DNA from: Jaenimonas drosophilae
Taxonomy: Eukaryota > Euglenozoa > Kinetoplastea > Trypanosomatida > Trypanosomatidae
NCBI GenBank assembly: GCA_030849065.1
Contig: JASAON010001566.1
Span: 1-60,081, forward strand
Direction of reading: 5' to 3'
DNA: 60,081 nt
The translations under genes were made by a program, and so were the position numbers. The notes under the pieces were generated by a model. That model had not been told where the DNA came from, made no database searches, and saw only the letters and a list, made by a program, of their open reading frames with translations. The number at the start of each line of letters is the position of its first letter. Position 1 is the stretch's first letter. Shown one piece after another: positions 8,629 to 19,513 of this stretch.

Positions 8629-11427
8629 ATGAGCGACGATGAGCAGCTGCCCGCGATGCAGCCAAAGAAGAGGCAGTCTGTCCTCTCCAAGGCCATCAGC
8701 GAGCACAACGAAGATGCGCATGGACCTCTCAATGATCTCCTCCCACCGAGCAAGGGCCTCACCACGGCGGAGGCTGAGGAGCTCCTGAAGATTCATGGCC
8801 CAAACGAGCTCCCTGAAAAGAGCACGCCGAGCTGGCTCATTTACATCCGCGGCCTGTGGGGCCCAATGCCGGCGGCGCTGTGGGTGGCCATCATCATTGA
8901 GTTTGCGCTGGAGAACTTCCCAGATGGTGCCATTCTTCTCGCCATTCAGTTTGCCAACGCCACGATTGGTTGGTACGAGACGGTGAAGGCTGGCGATGCC
9001 GTGGCGGCACTGAAGAACTCCTTGAAGCCGCTCGCCACGGTGAAGCGGGATGGGGCGTGGCAGAACATTGATGCGCGCTACATCGTTCCCGGAGATTTGG
9101 TGAAGCTCGCGTCCGGCTCAGCCGTGCCGGCCGATTGCAGCATCAACGAAGGAATCATTGACGTGGATGAGGCTGCGCTCACGGGTGAATCGCTGCCTGT
9201 TTCAATGGGCCCCGAACATCAGCCAAAGATGGGCTCCAACGTGGTGCGTGGAGAGGTGGATGGCACCGTCCAGCTCACCGGCGTGCATACCTTCTTTGGC
9301 AAGACCGCCGCCTTGTTGCAGTCGGTGGAGGCCGATCTCGGCAAGATTCATTTCATTCTCGCGCAGGTGATGATCATCCTCTGCATCCTATCCTTCATGA
9401 TGTGTATGTGCTGCTTCATTTACCTGCTCGCGGAGTTCTACGAGCCATTCCGCCGTGCGTTGCAGTTTGCGGTGGTGGTGTTGGTGGTATCCATCCCGAT
9501 TGCGCTCGAGATCGTGGTGACGACGACCCTCGCCGTTGGATCGAAGCACCTCTCCAAACACAAAATCATTGTGACAAAGCTCAGCGCCATTGAAACGATG
9601 TCTGGCGTGAATATGCTCTGCTCCGACAAGACGGGAACCCTCACCCAGAACAAGATGGAGATCCAGGATCAGTGCTTCACCTTTGAGGATGGCCATGACT
9701 TGCAGAGTGTGTTGGTGCTCTCCGCCCTCGCCGCCAAGTGGCGTGAGCCTCCGCGCGATGCCCTTGACACGATGGTGCTCAACGCCGCCAACCTTGATGA
9801 GTGTGACAACTACGAGCAGCTCGATTTCACGCCCTTTGACCCAACCACGAAGCGCACCGCCGCCACGCTCAAGGACACGCGCACCGGGGAGGTTTTCTCC
9901 GTCACCAAGGGTGCTCCGCACATTATTCTGCAAATGATTTACAACCAGGACGAGCTCAACGATGAGATCGTGGATATCATTGATCGTCTCGCCGCTCGTG
10001 GTGTGCGATGCCTCTCCGTTGCCAAGACGGATGCGCAGGGGCGTTGGCACATGGCCGGCATCTTGACCTTTCTTGACCCACCGCGTCCTGACACGAAGGA
10101 GACCATTCGTCGCAGCAAGGAATATGGCGTGGATGTGAAGATGATCACGGGAGATCATCTCCTCATTGCGAAGGAGATGTGCCGCATGCTTGATCTGGAC
10201 CCCAACATCCTCACCGCGGACAAGCTGCCAAAGATTAAGGACGCCAATGACCTCCCCGACGATTTGGGCGATCGTTTTGGTGATTTAATGACGAGCGTTG
10301 GTGGCTTCGCGCAGGTTTTTCCGGAACACAAGTTTATGATTGTAGAGACCCTCCGCCAACGTGGCTTCACCTGCGCCATGACGGGCGATGGCGTGAATGA
10401 TGCTCCGGCCTTGAAGCGTGCGGATGTGGGCATTGCCGTGCACGGCTCCACCGACGCGGCACGTGCTGCGGCTGATATGGTTCTCACCGAGCCCGGTCTT
10501 GGTGTGGTGGTGGATGCGATGGTGGTCAGCCGTGAGGTGTTCCAGCGCATGTTGAGCTTCCTCACCTACCGTATTGCCGCCACGTTGCAGCTCCTCTGCT
10601 TCTTCTTCATTAGCTGCTTCAGCTTAACGCCCTCCGATTATGGATGTACCGACGAAGACTTTCAGTTTTTTCATCTCCCAGTTATTATGTTTATGCTCAT
10701 CACGTTGCTCAACGATGGCTGCCTCATGACGATTGGCTACGACCGTGTTACCGCCTCACCACAACCACAAAAATGGAACCTCCCCTACATCTTCGCCAAC
10801 TCCATCATCCTCGCCGCGGTGGCGTGTGGTTCGTCCCTCATGCTTCTGTGGGTGGCACTGCAGGCCTATGGCGAGGACACCTACCACGATAGTTGGTTTC
10901 ACTCACTGGGGCTCGATCAGCTCCCTCAGGGCAAGCTCGTGACGATCATGTACTTGAAGATCTCCATCTCCGACTTTCTGACCCTCTTCAGCTCCCGCAC
11001 CGGCAAGCACTTCTTCTTTCACACAGCTCCATCACTCATCTTATCCATTGGCGCGGTTATCTCGCTCTTCGTATCCACGATGGCGGCCTCATTCTGGGCG
11101 GAGAACTCACATCCCGATGGCGTTGAGACGACGGGCCTCGCCAAGGGAAGCGGCAACGGTGCTCGTTTGCTGCCCTTGTGGGTTTGGATATACTGCATCG
11201 CGTGGTGGTTTATTCAGGACATCATCAAGGTGTTGGCGTGCCTCTTCATGGAATGGATTGATTTGTTTGGTTGTGTGTCGCTGGCGTCGGTGGGACCTGT
11301 GCGCCACCACAAGATGGCTGATCCGGATGATAAGGGCTTCGATGCACCCGTGAATAAGAAGGAACGCCGCCATCGCAAGAAGCCCGCGGAGGGTAAGGCT
11401 GAGGAATCTCACGAGCCAACATCCTAA
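8629..11427 (+). CDS. P-type (P3A) plasma-membrane H+-transporting ATPase
   Basis: A 932-residue proton pump of the P3A family, which uses ATP to expel H+ and energise the plasma membrane or acidify organelles. All signatures are present: the actuator loop T185-G-E-S188, the phosphorylation site D333 in CSDKTGTLTQ, the MITGDH hinge, and T585GDGVNDAP593. About ten membrane helices are expected. Early helices fall near residues 65-110 and 245-300, and the C-terminal group near 640-900. The tail after the last helix is short and basic, without an obvious long autoinhibitory domain. The length is close to the ~970 aa of the trypanosomatid enzymes. The coding sequence is nearly free of the microsatellites that riddle its neighbours, as expected under strong constraint. 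The 773-bp gap upstream and the ~3-kb gap downstream leave it isolated. Confidence 0.97.
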   Translation: MSDDEQLPAMQPKKRQSVLSKAISEHNEDAHGPLNDLLPPSKGLTTAEAEELLKIHGPNELPEKSTPSWLIYIRGLWGPMPAALWVAIIIEFALENFPDGAILLAIQFANATIGWYETVKAGDAVAALKNSLKPLATVKRDGAWQNIDARYIVPGDLVKLASGSAVPADCSINEGIIDVDEAALTGESLPVSMGPEHQPKMGSNVVRGEVDGTVQLTGVHTFFGKTAALLQSVEADLGKIHFILAQVMIILCILSFMMCMCCFIYLLAEFYEPFRRALQFAVVVLVVSIPIALEIVVTTTLAVGSKHLSKHKIIVTKLSAIETMSGVNMLCSDKTGTLTQNKMEIQDQCFTFEDGHDLQSVLVLSALAAKWREPPRDALDTMVLNAANLDECDNYEQLDFTPFDPTTKRTAATLKDTRTGEVFSVTKGAPHIILQMIYNQDELNDEIVDIIDRLAARGVRCLSVAKTDAQGRWHMAGILTFLDPPRPDTKETIRRSKEYGVDVKMITGDHLLIAKEMCRMLDLDPNILTADKLPKIKDANDLPDDLGDRFGDLMTSVGGFAQVFPEHKFMIVETLRQRGFTCAMTGDGVNDAPALKRADVGIAVHGSTDAARAAADMVLTEPGLGVVVDAMVVSREVFQRMLSFLTYRIAATLQLLCFFFISCFSLTPSDYGCTDEDFQFFHLPVIMFMLITLLNDGCLMTIGYDRVTASPQPQKWNLPYIFANSIILAAVACGSSLMLLWVALQAYGEDTYHDSWFHSLGLDQLPQGKLVTIMYLKISISDFLTLFSSRTGKHFFFHTAPSLILSIGAVISLFVSTMAASFWAENSHPDGVETTGLAKGSGNGARLLPLWVWIYCIAWWFIQDIIKVLACLFMEWIDLFGCVSLASVGPVRHHKMADPDDKGFDAPVNKKERRHRKKPAEGKAEESHEPTS

Positions 11428-13973
11428 GCTGTTGATGATGAAGAGGATGATGATGATGATGATGATGGAGGTATGATGTGGGAAGGTGGCTTGTTGCTGA
11501 GAGGATACATGTCTGTGCATGGATAATGACGATGGAGGAGCACAACTTCGCGCACTTTGACCATCATCCAACAACCATTCACGTGATTCCGCCAAAGCCT
11601 AATGCACGCCAAAGATATGTTTTAAGCTGCAGAAACAACAACACACAAGAAACAACAAAAACACACACACAGCAACAACCACAGAGACACCATCAATTCG
11701 TAAATCGGAACGCGTGCGTTGTGAAGATGGCACGGGTGCAGAGTTGGCGCCATGAGCTCTGCCCTTCACGTACATCATTCTCACGTACATCATTCTCTCT
11801 CCACCCTCCCACCACGTCAATGTGTGCTACTCGGGTATTCCCTTCGTACACCATCATCACGTGCATCAGTGCAGATGTGCTAATCATCAAGAAGACCCCA
11901 CGAAGAGAAAATTATGCAAGAAGTTTTCCGACTTCGTGCGTACGCAAATCCGGAAAAAGCCAACGACGAGAGGAGTTGTGTTCGCCAGACCTCCTGCACG
12001 TAGAAGATGAATCGCACATGAGGTACATACATCAAGTCAATGACGAAAATGATGGTGATGCAGCACGTGTGCAACATCCCTCATTTTTTCTTTTGTTGTT
12101 GTTGTTGTTGTTGTTCTCGTCTTACTCAGATCTTCATGATTGTGGTGGTCTTGTTTGCGTAGACCTCCTCTCCGACTTTTGGCTGCACGTGCCACTTATA
12201 TCATGTGTGGGGACATATAGTGGCTTCTAGCTTCTTCATCTTGGTTTCTTGTTGTTGCTGTTGGTTCTACTCTTCTTGTTTGTTGGTGATTGCCCTCATC
12301 TTTTTTTGTTTTTTGTTTTTTTTTTGTGTATGTGCGTGCGTGTGTGTGTGGCCACCGACCCCCCATCTTTCTCCTCCCCTCCTCCGCCTTCTCTCTCACT
12401 TGCTCATTCTTGCACATGGGCTTTTCTACGTACGTGAAGCCGCACGCAGATGATGGGTGCGCCACCACATGATGTTGATGATGAAAACAAAAGAGATGAT
12501 GATGATGATGATGATGCTCAGTGTGGGTGTGTTGTGTTTCTCTAGTGCGCACCCATCATCATGTGTGAGAGCGAGAGTGTTCGGAGTGAATGAAGCATGT
12601 TCTGCCCCCCTCCTCCTCCATCAACGTGACTGCAGTCATGCCGCGGATATCGTGAATAACTGACGTACACGCATGATGTGAGACTTGGATTCTTTGTTTG
12701 CGTGTTTTTTTTTGTTCTTTTCTTTTGTGGTTTGTTGTTGATGGAGCAGAGATGTGCCACAGCACAAGATCATCGTGATTGAAGCATGTGGAGAACACAA
12801 GAAGAAGATTGTACGCGTGTAGGTATCTCTTTTCTGTGTGCTCCTTCTTCACTCATTTGCATCTTGTTTGTTGCTGTTGTTGTTGTTGTTGTTTCAGTTG
12901 ATGAAACAGGCGTAGACGACGCTGCATCAAGTTTCCCATCATCACGCGGTGTTGTGGGGGAAGATGATGTTGCAAGCCCAACAACACAGCACCTGCAACG
13001 AAAGAGAAACACAACCATTTCAAAAAACAACTGAATACGTATATCAACATCATCATGATGATGCTGATAGTGAGTGTGTGTGTGTGTTCGTTGACGGAGC
13101 TCATTCTCTGACGCTCATCCACGACGCAACTGAGAGGCAAAAAAAATAAATCCGTGCCGGATGGTAGAGGCTCGATCTCCCCGCCACACTCACGCAAACA
13201 AGGAAGAAGAGAAAGAAGCAATATGATGCCGTTGATGATGATGATGAACATCATCTTTTTTTTGTTTTTTTTTTTGATATTAAGAGGGAGATCGATCTGG
13301 AGCAATGATTTGCCAGGCACACACACACACAGGCAACACGCGCACATACATTTATCGCTATATATCTACGTACACGTTCGTACGTACACCACCGCAGATG
13401 CACACACACACAATATCACACGAAAAAAAAAAAGAATGCCACGAACACAAGAAAAAAAAAGAGCGCTCAAACACACGTCAATTCGTCGTTTTTTTTTTTT
13501 TTATGTGTGGTTCAGCGTACGTGAGATGAGCGCACCAACACCAACACACAACACAACACAACACAACGCTACTTGTGCTGCATGAGTACGTGTGTAATGT
13601 GTGTGTGTGTGTTGGGATGGATCAACATCCAACGCGTGCCACTCTCCACTGACTGCATCCAATGGATTGCCACAACCTCTTCTCCATCTTTCCTGGCTCC
13701 CCCTCAAAAACAAACAAACACACACACACACAAATAACGCAACACAAGATATATATTGATTCTTTTCTTTTTTTTTTCGCGAAAGGATTTTTTTTTCTTT
13801 TTTTTGTTGGTTGGTTGATGAACCACTCCTCCTCCTCCTATTTACAAGCAGGCATACAGACGCACTGACTTCTTATTGCCAACTCTCACGACACTCTGTT
13901 GTGTGGCGCACACACACACACACACACGCAACAACAATTCATTCGTTGATCTCCATCTATAACCATCATCTCC

Positions 13974-14004
<31 letters not shown>

Positions 14005-14388
14005 GTACGCCGATCATTATGATGTGTGAATGGCACGGTTGATGTGGAGAGCTACGGTTGTTGTGTGCCAGCACCAGCACACGTACGCACACACATGCAC
14101 GAGGAGGCGCGCGTAGCACGGATGATGATGTGCCATCAACCGCACACAACATTCGTGCCATGATGCGCAGTGGAGTGTGTGCTCTAGAAGTTATCGTTTT
14201 TACCCCACAAATATGTGTGTTGTTGTTGTTGTTGTTGTTGCACGCAACACGAAACAGCATCAAATGATGTTGTTGCGTGTGGTGTTCTTGTTGCTGCACC
14301 ATCATCATCATGGATGCATTCATCATCATCATCATCTTCTTCTTCATGTTTGTTGCCACTAGTTTTTAGCTAGACAGGAGTGCATTGT
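11428..14388. other. ~3-kb gene-poor region
   Basis: No gene can be supported. The region carries (GAT)n near 11434-11467, two directly adjacent copies of a ~15-bp ACGTACATCATTCTC-type motif near 11768-11797, (TTG)n near 12092-12115, T-rich runs near 12300-12330 and 13255-13278, (CA)n near 13907-13927, (ATC)n near 13976-14002, and (TTG)n near 14217-14240. Open frames such as the 250-codon one at 11478-12230 read through these repeats, lack domains and show no codon bias. It may be a long UTR pair, a non-coding RNA, or a transcription start or termination domain inside a unidirectional cluster. Confidence 0.55.
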
Positions 14389-15443
14389 ATGCCAAGCGTG
14401 GAGAGCGAAACAAACATGAGTGATGATTGTGCGTCTCCATCAATGCAACTGCCACACCTCTACGCCGTGGAGGAGCTCCCCGCGCTGAGGCCGGAAGAGA
14501 TGGGCAGTGGCGCAGCACACAACAACAACAACAACACCGGCCTCGTTGATGTTGTTGTACGTCTCAAACCATGTTTTTCACGTCTTCCTGGAGTGAATCT
14601 CCCATACACGATACAACCACTCATGAGCGATGTCACCACCACACCAACTTCATCATCTTCGGCACGTACAACGCCCTCTCAACGCACATCTCTGCCAACG
14701 GTGCCTCTTCCTTCACACGCTGATTCAGCAGCCACATTAGGCACCTCTCCAAATTCCGTCAGACACGTCCAGAGTGCTCGCGCACCACCAACCAACAACA
14801 ACAACAATCATCATCATGATGAAACACATCCCCGACGTAGTACTTCCATGGTTGCTCTTCACGTAGATGAGCACACCTATCCGCTTCATTCTGTCTTGGA
14901 TAGCCACGTGAGCGATGCAGAAGTTTGTGCGCGTGTGGTGCCACGTGTGCTCGATCAGGTGGCACATGGCCAAGACGTCTGCATCATGAGTGTGGGCCAA
15001 GTTGGCAGTGGCAAAACACACACGCTCAACGCACTCTCCGTGGCATTGTTGCGTGCGATGCTCAACGCCATGAATCCTGCCACGGATTTTGTTTCTGTCT
15101 CATGTGTGCAGATTTATCGCGACGTTCCCTACGACCTCCTCGCAGAATCTCACGATGATCAGCATCATCATGCCATGAATGGAGCACGTGTGTTGGGGGA
15201 GATGCTTCCCACACCATCTCCGGATGCGGTGCAGGAGTGGGAGCAGCCGTGCTATGTCGTGGATGATGCTACAGAGATGATGGATCGCGTACATCACGCA
15301 CATCGCATGCGGTACGCCACCTCCACGAGCCTCAACGCACGAAGTAGCCGAAGCCACATGTTGTGCGCGCTGCATCTCACAACGACCACAAGTGGCGAAG
15401 CCTTGTTGCGCTCGACGATCCTGTTGGTGGATATGGCCAACGG

Positions 15444-15476
<33 letters not shown>

Positions 15477-17733
15477 CGTACATGATGATGTGGAGCAGCT
15501 TGTGGCAGATCCTGGCCACTATCTCCGTCTCGATGCACGCCCAAGACGACGGAAGAAGCAGGGCACCAACTCAGCACAACACAGCTCATCACGATTGTTG
15601 CGTGGCTTCCTTCAACCATGGCTTCAACGCGCATACGTCATGATGATGGTGATGGTGGCGATGGAGCGCCCACACGCTGCGGATGCCGCTCGCTCACTCA
15701 GCTTTGCTGTTGCTGCACAAGAGTGTCGGGCTGGCCAACGCGTACATCAAATTGTGGCGCAGATTGTGCGCCAACAACATGATCGAAGTGAGGCGGAGGC
15801 CTTTGATGCGTTGGCCACCATCGTTGATGTGCTTCGGAAGCGTGTTGCGCGCGATGATCGTCTGCGAAAGATGCGCGGTGAGCAACGCACCTTGTTGAAG
15901 GAACATGCCGCCACGACGAAGGAAGAAGATGCTGCTGATCGTGATGGTGATGGTGATGATGCAGAACCAACGCAGGATGCGCGGTACTTTTTTCTGAGCC
16001 CCGAGGAGCAGCGAAGTGGCCGCCTCTACACGCGTTTGTTGCGCGATTGTGAAGAAGGCCTGAGTGTGTTGGATGGCGGCCATCTCGCCGACAACAACGA
16101 TAACTCCATCGAATCCATCATGGCCGCGCACGACGGACTTGCCACCGCGGCAGATCATCTCGTGGAGCTCCTTCGCGATGCCGTGGCTCATGATGATGCT
16201 CATCTCGAACCGATGCATCAAGAGGCGTTGCGTGTAGCGCGCCAGCTCCGCCATGAAGCTCAACACGCACATCAGGAACGTGATGAAGGGCGCAAGCTGA
16301 TGGCCAACCTTCGTGCCGAGAATGATCGTCTCTATACCAACTTGTGCAACACGCATCAGGATTTGCTTCATCATCTTTGCGCCTACACCATGCAACGCAC
16401 GCAATGCGATGAGCTGATGTTGGATGTGCGCCATCTTCACGAGGAGCTCGATGAGCTGCGCATCACGTACCACCGCGAATGTACCGACAACATTGTGCGT
16501 GAGGAATCCATGGCGATGTATAACGCCATTCAGGAACGCCACCTCGCCGAGCACAAGGAGCTCAAGCAGGCCTACGATGAGCAGCGCATCTTTTGCGATG
16601 CACTACAAACACGTCTGAGTGGGATGGAGATGGAGGTTGATTGCTCCGAGGAACGTCTCGTGAAGCTGCGCGCGGAGCTCCACGACCGCAACGCCTCCTT
16701 CGCATCATTGTGGGAGCATCTCACGCCCGCACAAAAATCGCGGCTGAGCGATTATGCCGCGCTGCACAGCGAGGCGACGAGCCCATCCTCAACACCAACA
16801 GCCACCAACGCCACCAACACCAACACCAACAACAGCAACAACACACCAACTTTGCACGATGCGCACGAAAACATTCAGCTCCGCAAACGTATTCGGGAAC
16901 TTCAACGCAAGTTGGGTGATGCGAAGCACTCCATTGCCGATCGCGATGTACGTCTTCAGTCTCTGCAAACGTTGGCCGATTCACTTCAGTTTCGCGTCAT
17001 GGCCAACGATGATTCCATCCGCTCCTACAAGGCAACGTGCAGAGAAGCAGATGCGAAGATGAATGCCATTCATCATCAGCTCAGCGTCTTTGTGCGTTTC
17101 ATGGATACGCAAACACGCAAACAACAAGAGCTGGAGCGGCTCTATGGCGAGGCCACAACGCAACTGCGCGGAGCAAATGAGGAGAGCCGCGAACATCATG
17201 CCAAGATGATGGATGCGCATCGGCAGCTGGACCTCACGCGTGGAGAGCTCATCACGCAACAACAACACAATGAGGTGCTACAACAACGTGTGCGTGAGCT
17301 GGAGAAGCAGCACGAAGAACTCACCAGAGACTACGACGCACGCCTTCATGAAGCGGAGAAGGCGGCCAAGTTGTTGCAACAACGCAATGTTGTTGGTCCT
17401 GTGGCGATGAGCTCCGACATCATTCTGAAGAGTGCGCTCACGGCTGCCAATCGCCAGGCAGCAGCACCGTCATCACCCAAAGAACCAAAACGCCAGATTC
17501 TGCACCACATGAATCGTGGAGAGATGCAGCGTACGTTGGAAGCATTGCGACGTGGTGGTGGTGGTGGTGGTGCGTGGAGCGCACGACGCAACATCATAAA
17601 CATCAACGGCAGTGGCAGCGCATTCTCTTCATCATTTTTGGGCAGCACTCGCACAACACAACGCCCGCCAACATCGGCAGAGGCTCCAGATCGATTGCGA
17701 CCCATCAAGTCATCACGTACACGCGTCAGCTGA
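14389..17733 (+). CDS. kinesin-like protein with degenerate motor and long coiled coil
   Basis: A 1114-residue kinesin-superfamily protein counted from the ATG at 14389; the frame is open slightly further upstream but only from a GTG. The motor region (about residues 50-470) has a good P-loop, G203-QVGSGKTHT, and switch I S319-SRSH323 in an NARSSRSH context. Switch II, normally LVDLAGSE, reads L346-V-D-M-A-N-G. The glycine that senses the gamma-phosphate is replaced by Asn351, and the motif runs directly into 11 Asp encoded by a (GAT)n tract. The conserved helix after switch II and the usual later motor motifs are not recognisable. Residues ~480-1040 form long heptad-rich coiled coils broken by a Ser/Thr/Asn linker near 800-825. 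The C terminus is basic and Gly-rich. It is probably a cytoskeletal or flagellar structural kinesin that binds nucleotide but hydrolyses it poorly. A sequencing error in the repeat is an alternative, but the frame stays open on both sides. Confidence 0.85.
15445..15477 (+). repeat. (GAT)n microsatellite encoding 11 Asp at kinesin switch II
   Basis: Eleven consecutive Asp codons (GAT, the last GAC) begin immediately after the degenerate switch II motif of the kinesin-like gene. Confidence 0.95.
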
Positions 17734-18058
17734 TGTACTTCCACATCAGCAACAAGAGAGGATGGAGAGCACAACGTACGTGTACGTTAGCATCTTGTGT
17801 TGTTGTTGCTGTTGTTGCTGACCGCCTTACCACCAACCACCAACCACCAACACACCTCATCTCTGATTTTGTTTTCTTCTTCTTGATGACATTCATCATT
17901 CTCGTCGTGCTCGATCAAGAACAACAACGACATCATCACCAGCAACAGCATCCGTTGTGTGTGTGTGTATCTCAACATGAATACTCATTTTCTTCATCTT
18001 CATCTTCATCTTCATATCAACGTACACGTGTAGTTGGTTGGATGCACCAACAAGGACG
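17734..18058. other. intergenic region
   Basis: A short gap holding (TTG)n near 17799-17818, a repeated ACCACCA stretch near 17832-17850 and a long CT-rich tract that leads to the next splice acceptor. No gene is seen. Confidence 0.6.
17988..18033 (+). promoter_or_regulatory. putative trans-splice acceptor
   Basis: A (TTCATC)n pyrimidine tract ends in AG at 18032-18033, 26 bases before the ATG at 18059. Confidence 0.5.
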
Positions 18059-18892
18059 ATGTCCTCCACTGCGATGATCACGTTCGTCGCCGAGGGACGA
18101 GAAATTGTGCTGCCAAAAGCACGTTTGTTGCAACACAACTACTTCCGAAAGTTGTTTGCCACTGACACAACAACAACAACATCATCGATGGAGGTGATTC
18201 ACTTGCAGCGTGTTGAGTACGTGGCGGCATCTGCAGCACTGAATATCTGCGCATTTGGTGATGGCAAGTCCTTCTGGGCCATTCTTGGAAGATGTGCCGA
18301 GGTTCATCCAAACTCACGTGACGATGATGATGATGATGCACGTGATGGTGTTGGTGCATCTACGCGACGTGTGTTGGTGCCAACGGAGTTGGTGGAGAAA
18401 CGCAATCGACGTGTTGCGACGCTCATCTCGCTTTTTGAGGTGTGCGCGGCGTTGCAAATTTTGTGGCACGCGGAGGTGTGCGCCGGCGCTCTGGCCCGGT
18501 ACATCTCCAACACCAACGTGGTGATGATTCTGAAGTCCTGCATCCACGTTGAGGAGGGTGGTTATCAATGGCCAACCAACAACAACAACAACAAGATGGA
18601 TGATGATGATGTTAGTACTCCATCACTACTTCATCTCTGCCTTGCCGCTATACCGAAGACATGGCCAACACCGTCGCAGGAACGTGCGTGGATGAAATTA
18701 GCAACACAACATCCACGATTGTTGGAGATGATGAAGATGGCGGCGCCACGCGTACACGACACACCGGCAAAAAACATGCCAGAGATGATGATGAAGAGGC
18801 CCGTCGTGGCTCGACGAAGCAGTACAATCTCGCGCAGCACACGTGAGGAGGAGCGTGAAGAGGTTGTTGTTGCAACACAACCAACAACGAAT

Positions 18893-18923
<31 letters not shown>

Positions 18924-19513
18924 CAACAGCTCAACCACCACCTCCTTCTTCTACTTCTGTTGGTGGTGCCGCAAATGATCTCAATGATGAGTTGCAGCGT
19001 TGGCAGCAACGTAAGTCGGAACTACAAGATGTGCTTCACGAGGCGTTGATGAACCAACAACACACCCTGACAACCATCTTTGATGAGCATCTCGCCAACC
19101 TGGAGGAGTTGGTGAATGCGGAGCAAACACGTGTGGAGGAGCTCAACGACGAGGTACGCAGCGCGACGCAGCAGCTTCTCGATGCCACGCAGGACGTGGC
19201 CAAGAACAATTTACGAACAACGGAGGGTGAGATGTTTATGGCGGATGCGCGCGGGTACGTGGAGGCGCTCAACGCTGCGGCTGCGGAGCTCACGCACTCG
19301 TGCAACACGTGGCTGCCGCATGTTGGCGATGTTGAGAGTCTTGCGCGCGCCATGAACGATTTGGAGATCTCGTACCTCCACAAGACGGAGGAGCTCCGCG
19401 CGCAAACGGAGGATGAGCTCGTGCGTCAGGTGGAGCGCGAGAAGCAGATTGCCAATCTCCGCTACGCCATTCGCCACAATGAAGCTCAACCACTGCGACC
19501 AACAACGCAATGA
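18059..19513 (+). CDS. BTB/POZ-like protein with C-terminal coiled coil
   Basis: A 484-residue protein counted from the ATG at 18059; the open frame begins seven codons earlier at a TTG. The first ~160 residues resemble a BTB/POZ fold: an exposed strand pair (FVAEGREIVLPKARLL), a helix with NYFRKLF, then an aliphatic segment (LISLFEVCAALQILWHAEVCAGALARYI) followed by NVVMIL, the typical BTB-to-BACK transition. An Asp-rich (GAT)n insert sits near residues 90-96. The middle, about 250-320, is a Pro/Thr low-complexity linker, and residues ~325-480 form a strongly heptad-patterned coiled coil (for example LQDVLHEALMNQQHTLTTIFDEHLANLEELV). BTB proteins act as dimerisation or ubiquitin-ligase adaptor modules. 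Whether this one does is inference, and a plain structural coiled-coil protein remains possible. The tandem repeat array starts immediately after its stop codon. Confidence 0.7.

Noticed and set aside
9388..10158. 256-codon open frame on the - strand
   Set aside because: It lies antisense to conserved parts of the H+-ATPase; its translation is His/Arg-rich and domain-free, a shadow of the codon bias of the real gene.
11478..12230. 250-codon + frame in the large gap
   Set aside because: It reads through AAC, TTG and pyrimidine repeats, has no domain or codon bias, and its low-complexity ends match the surrounding non-coding sequence.
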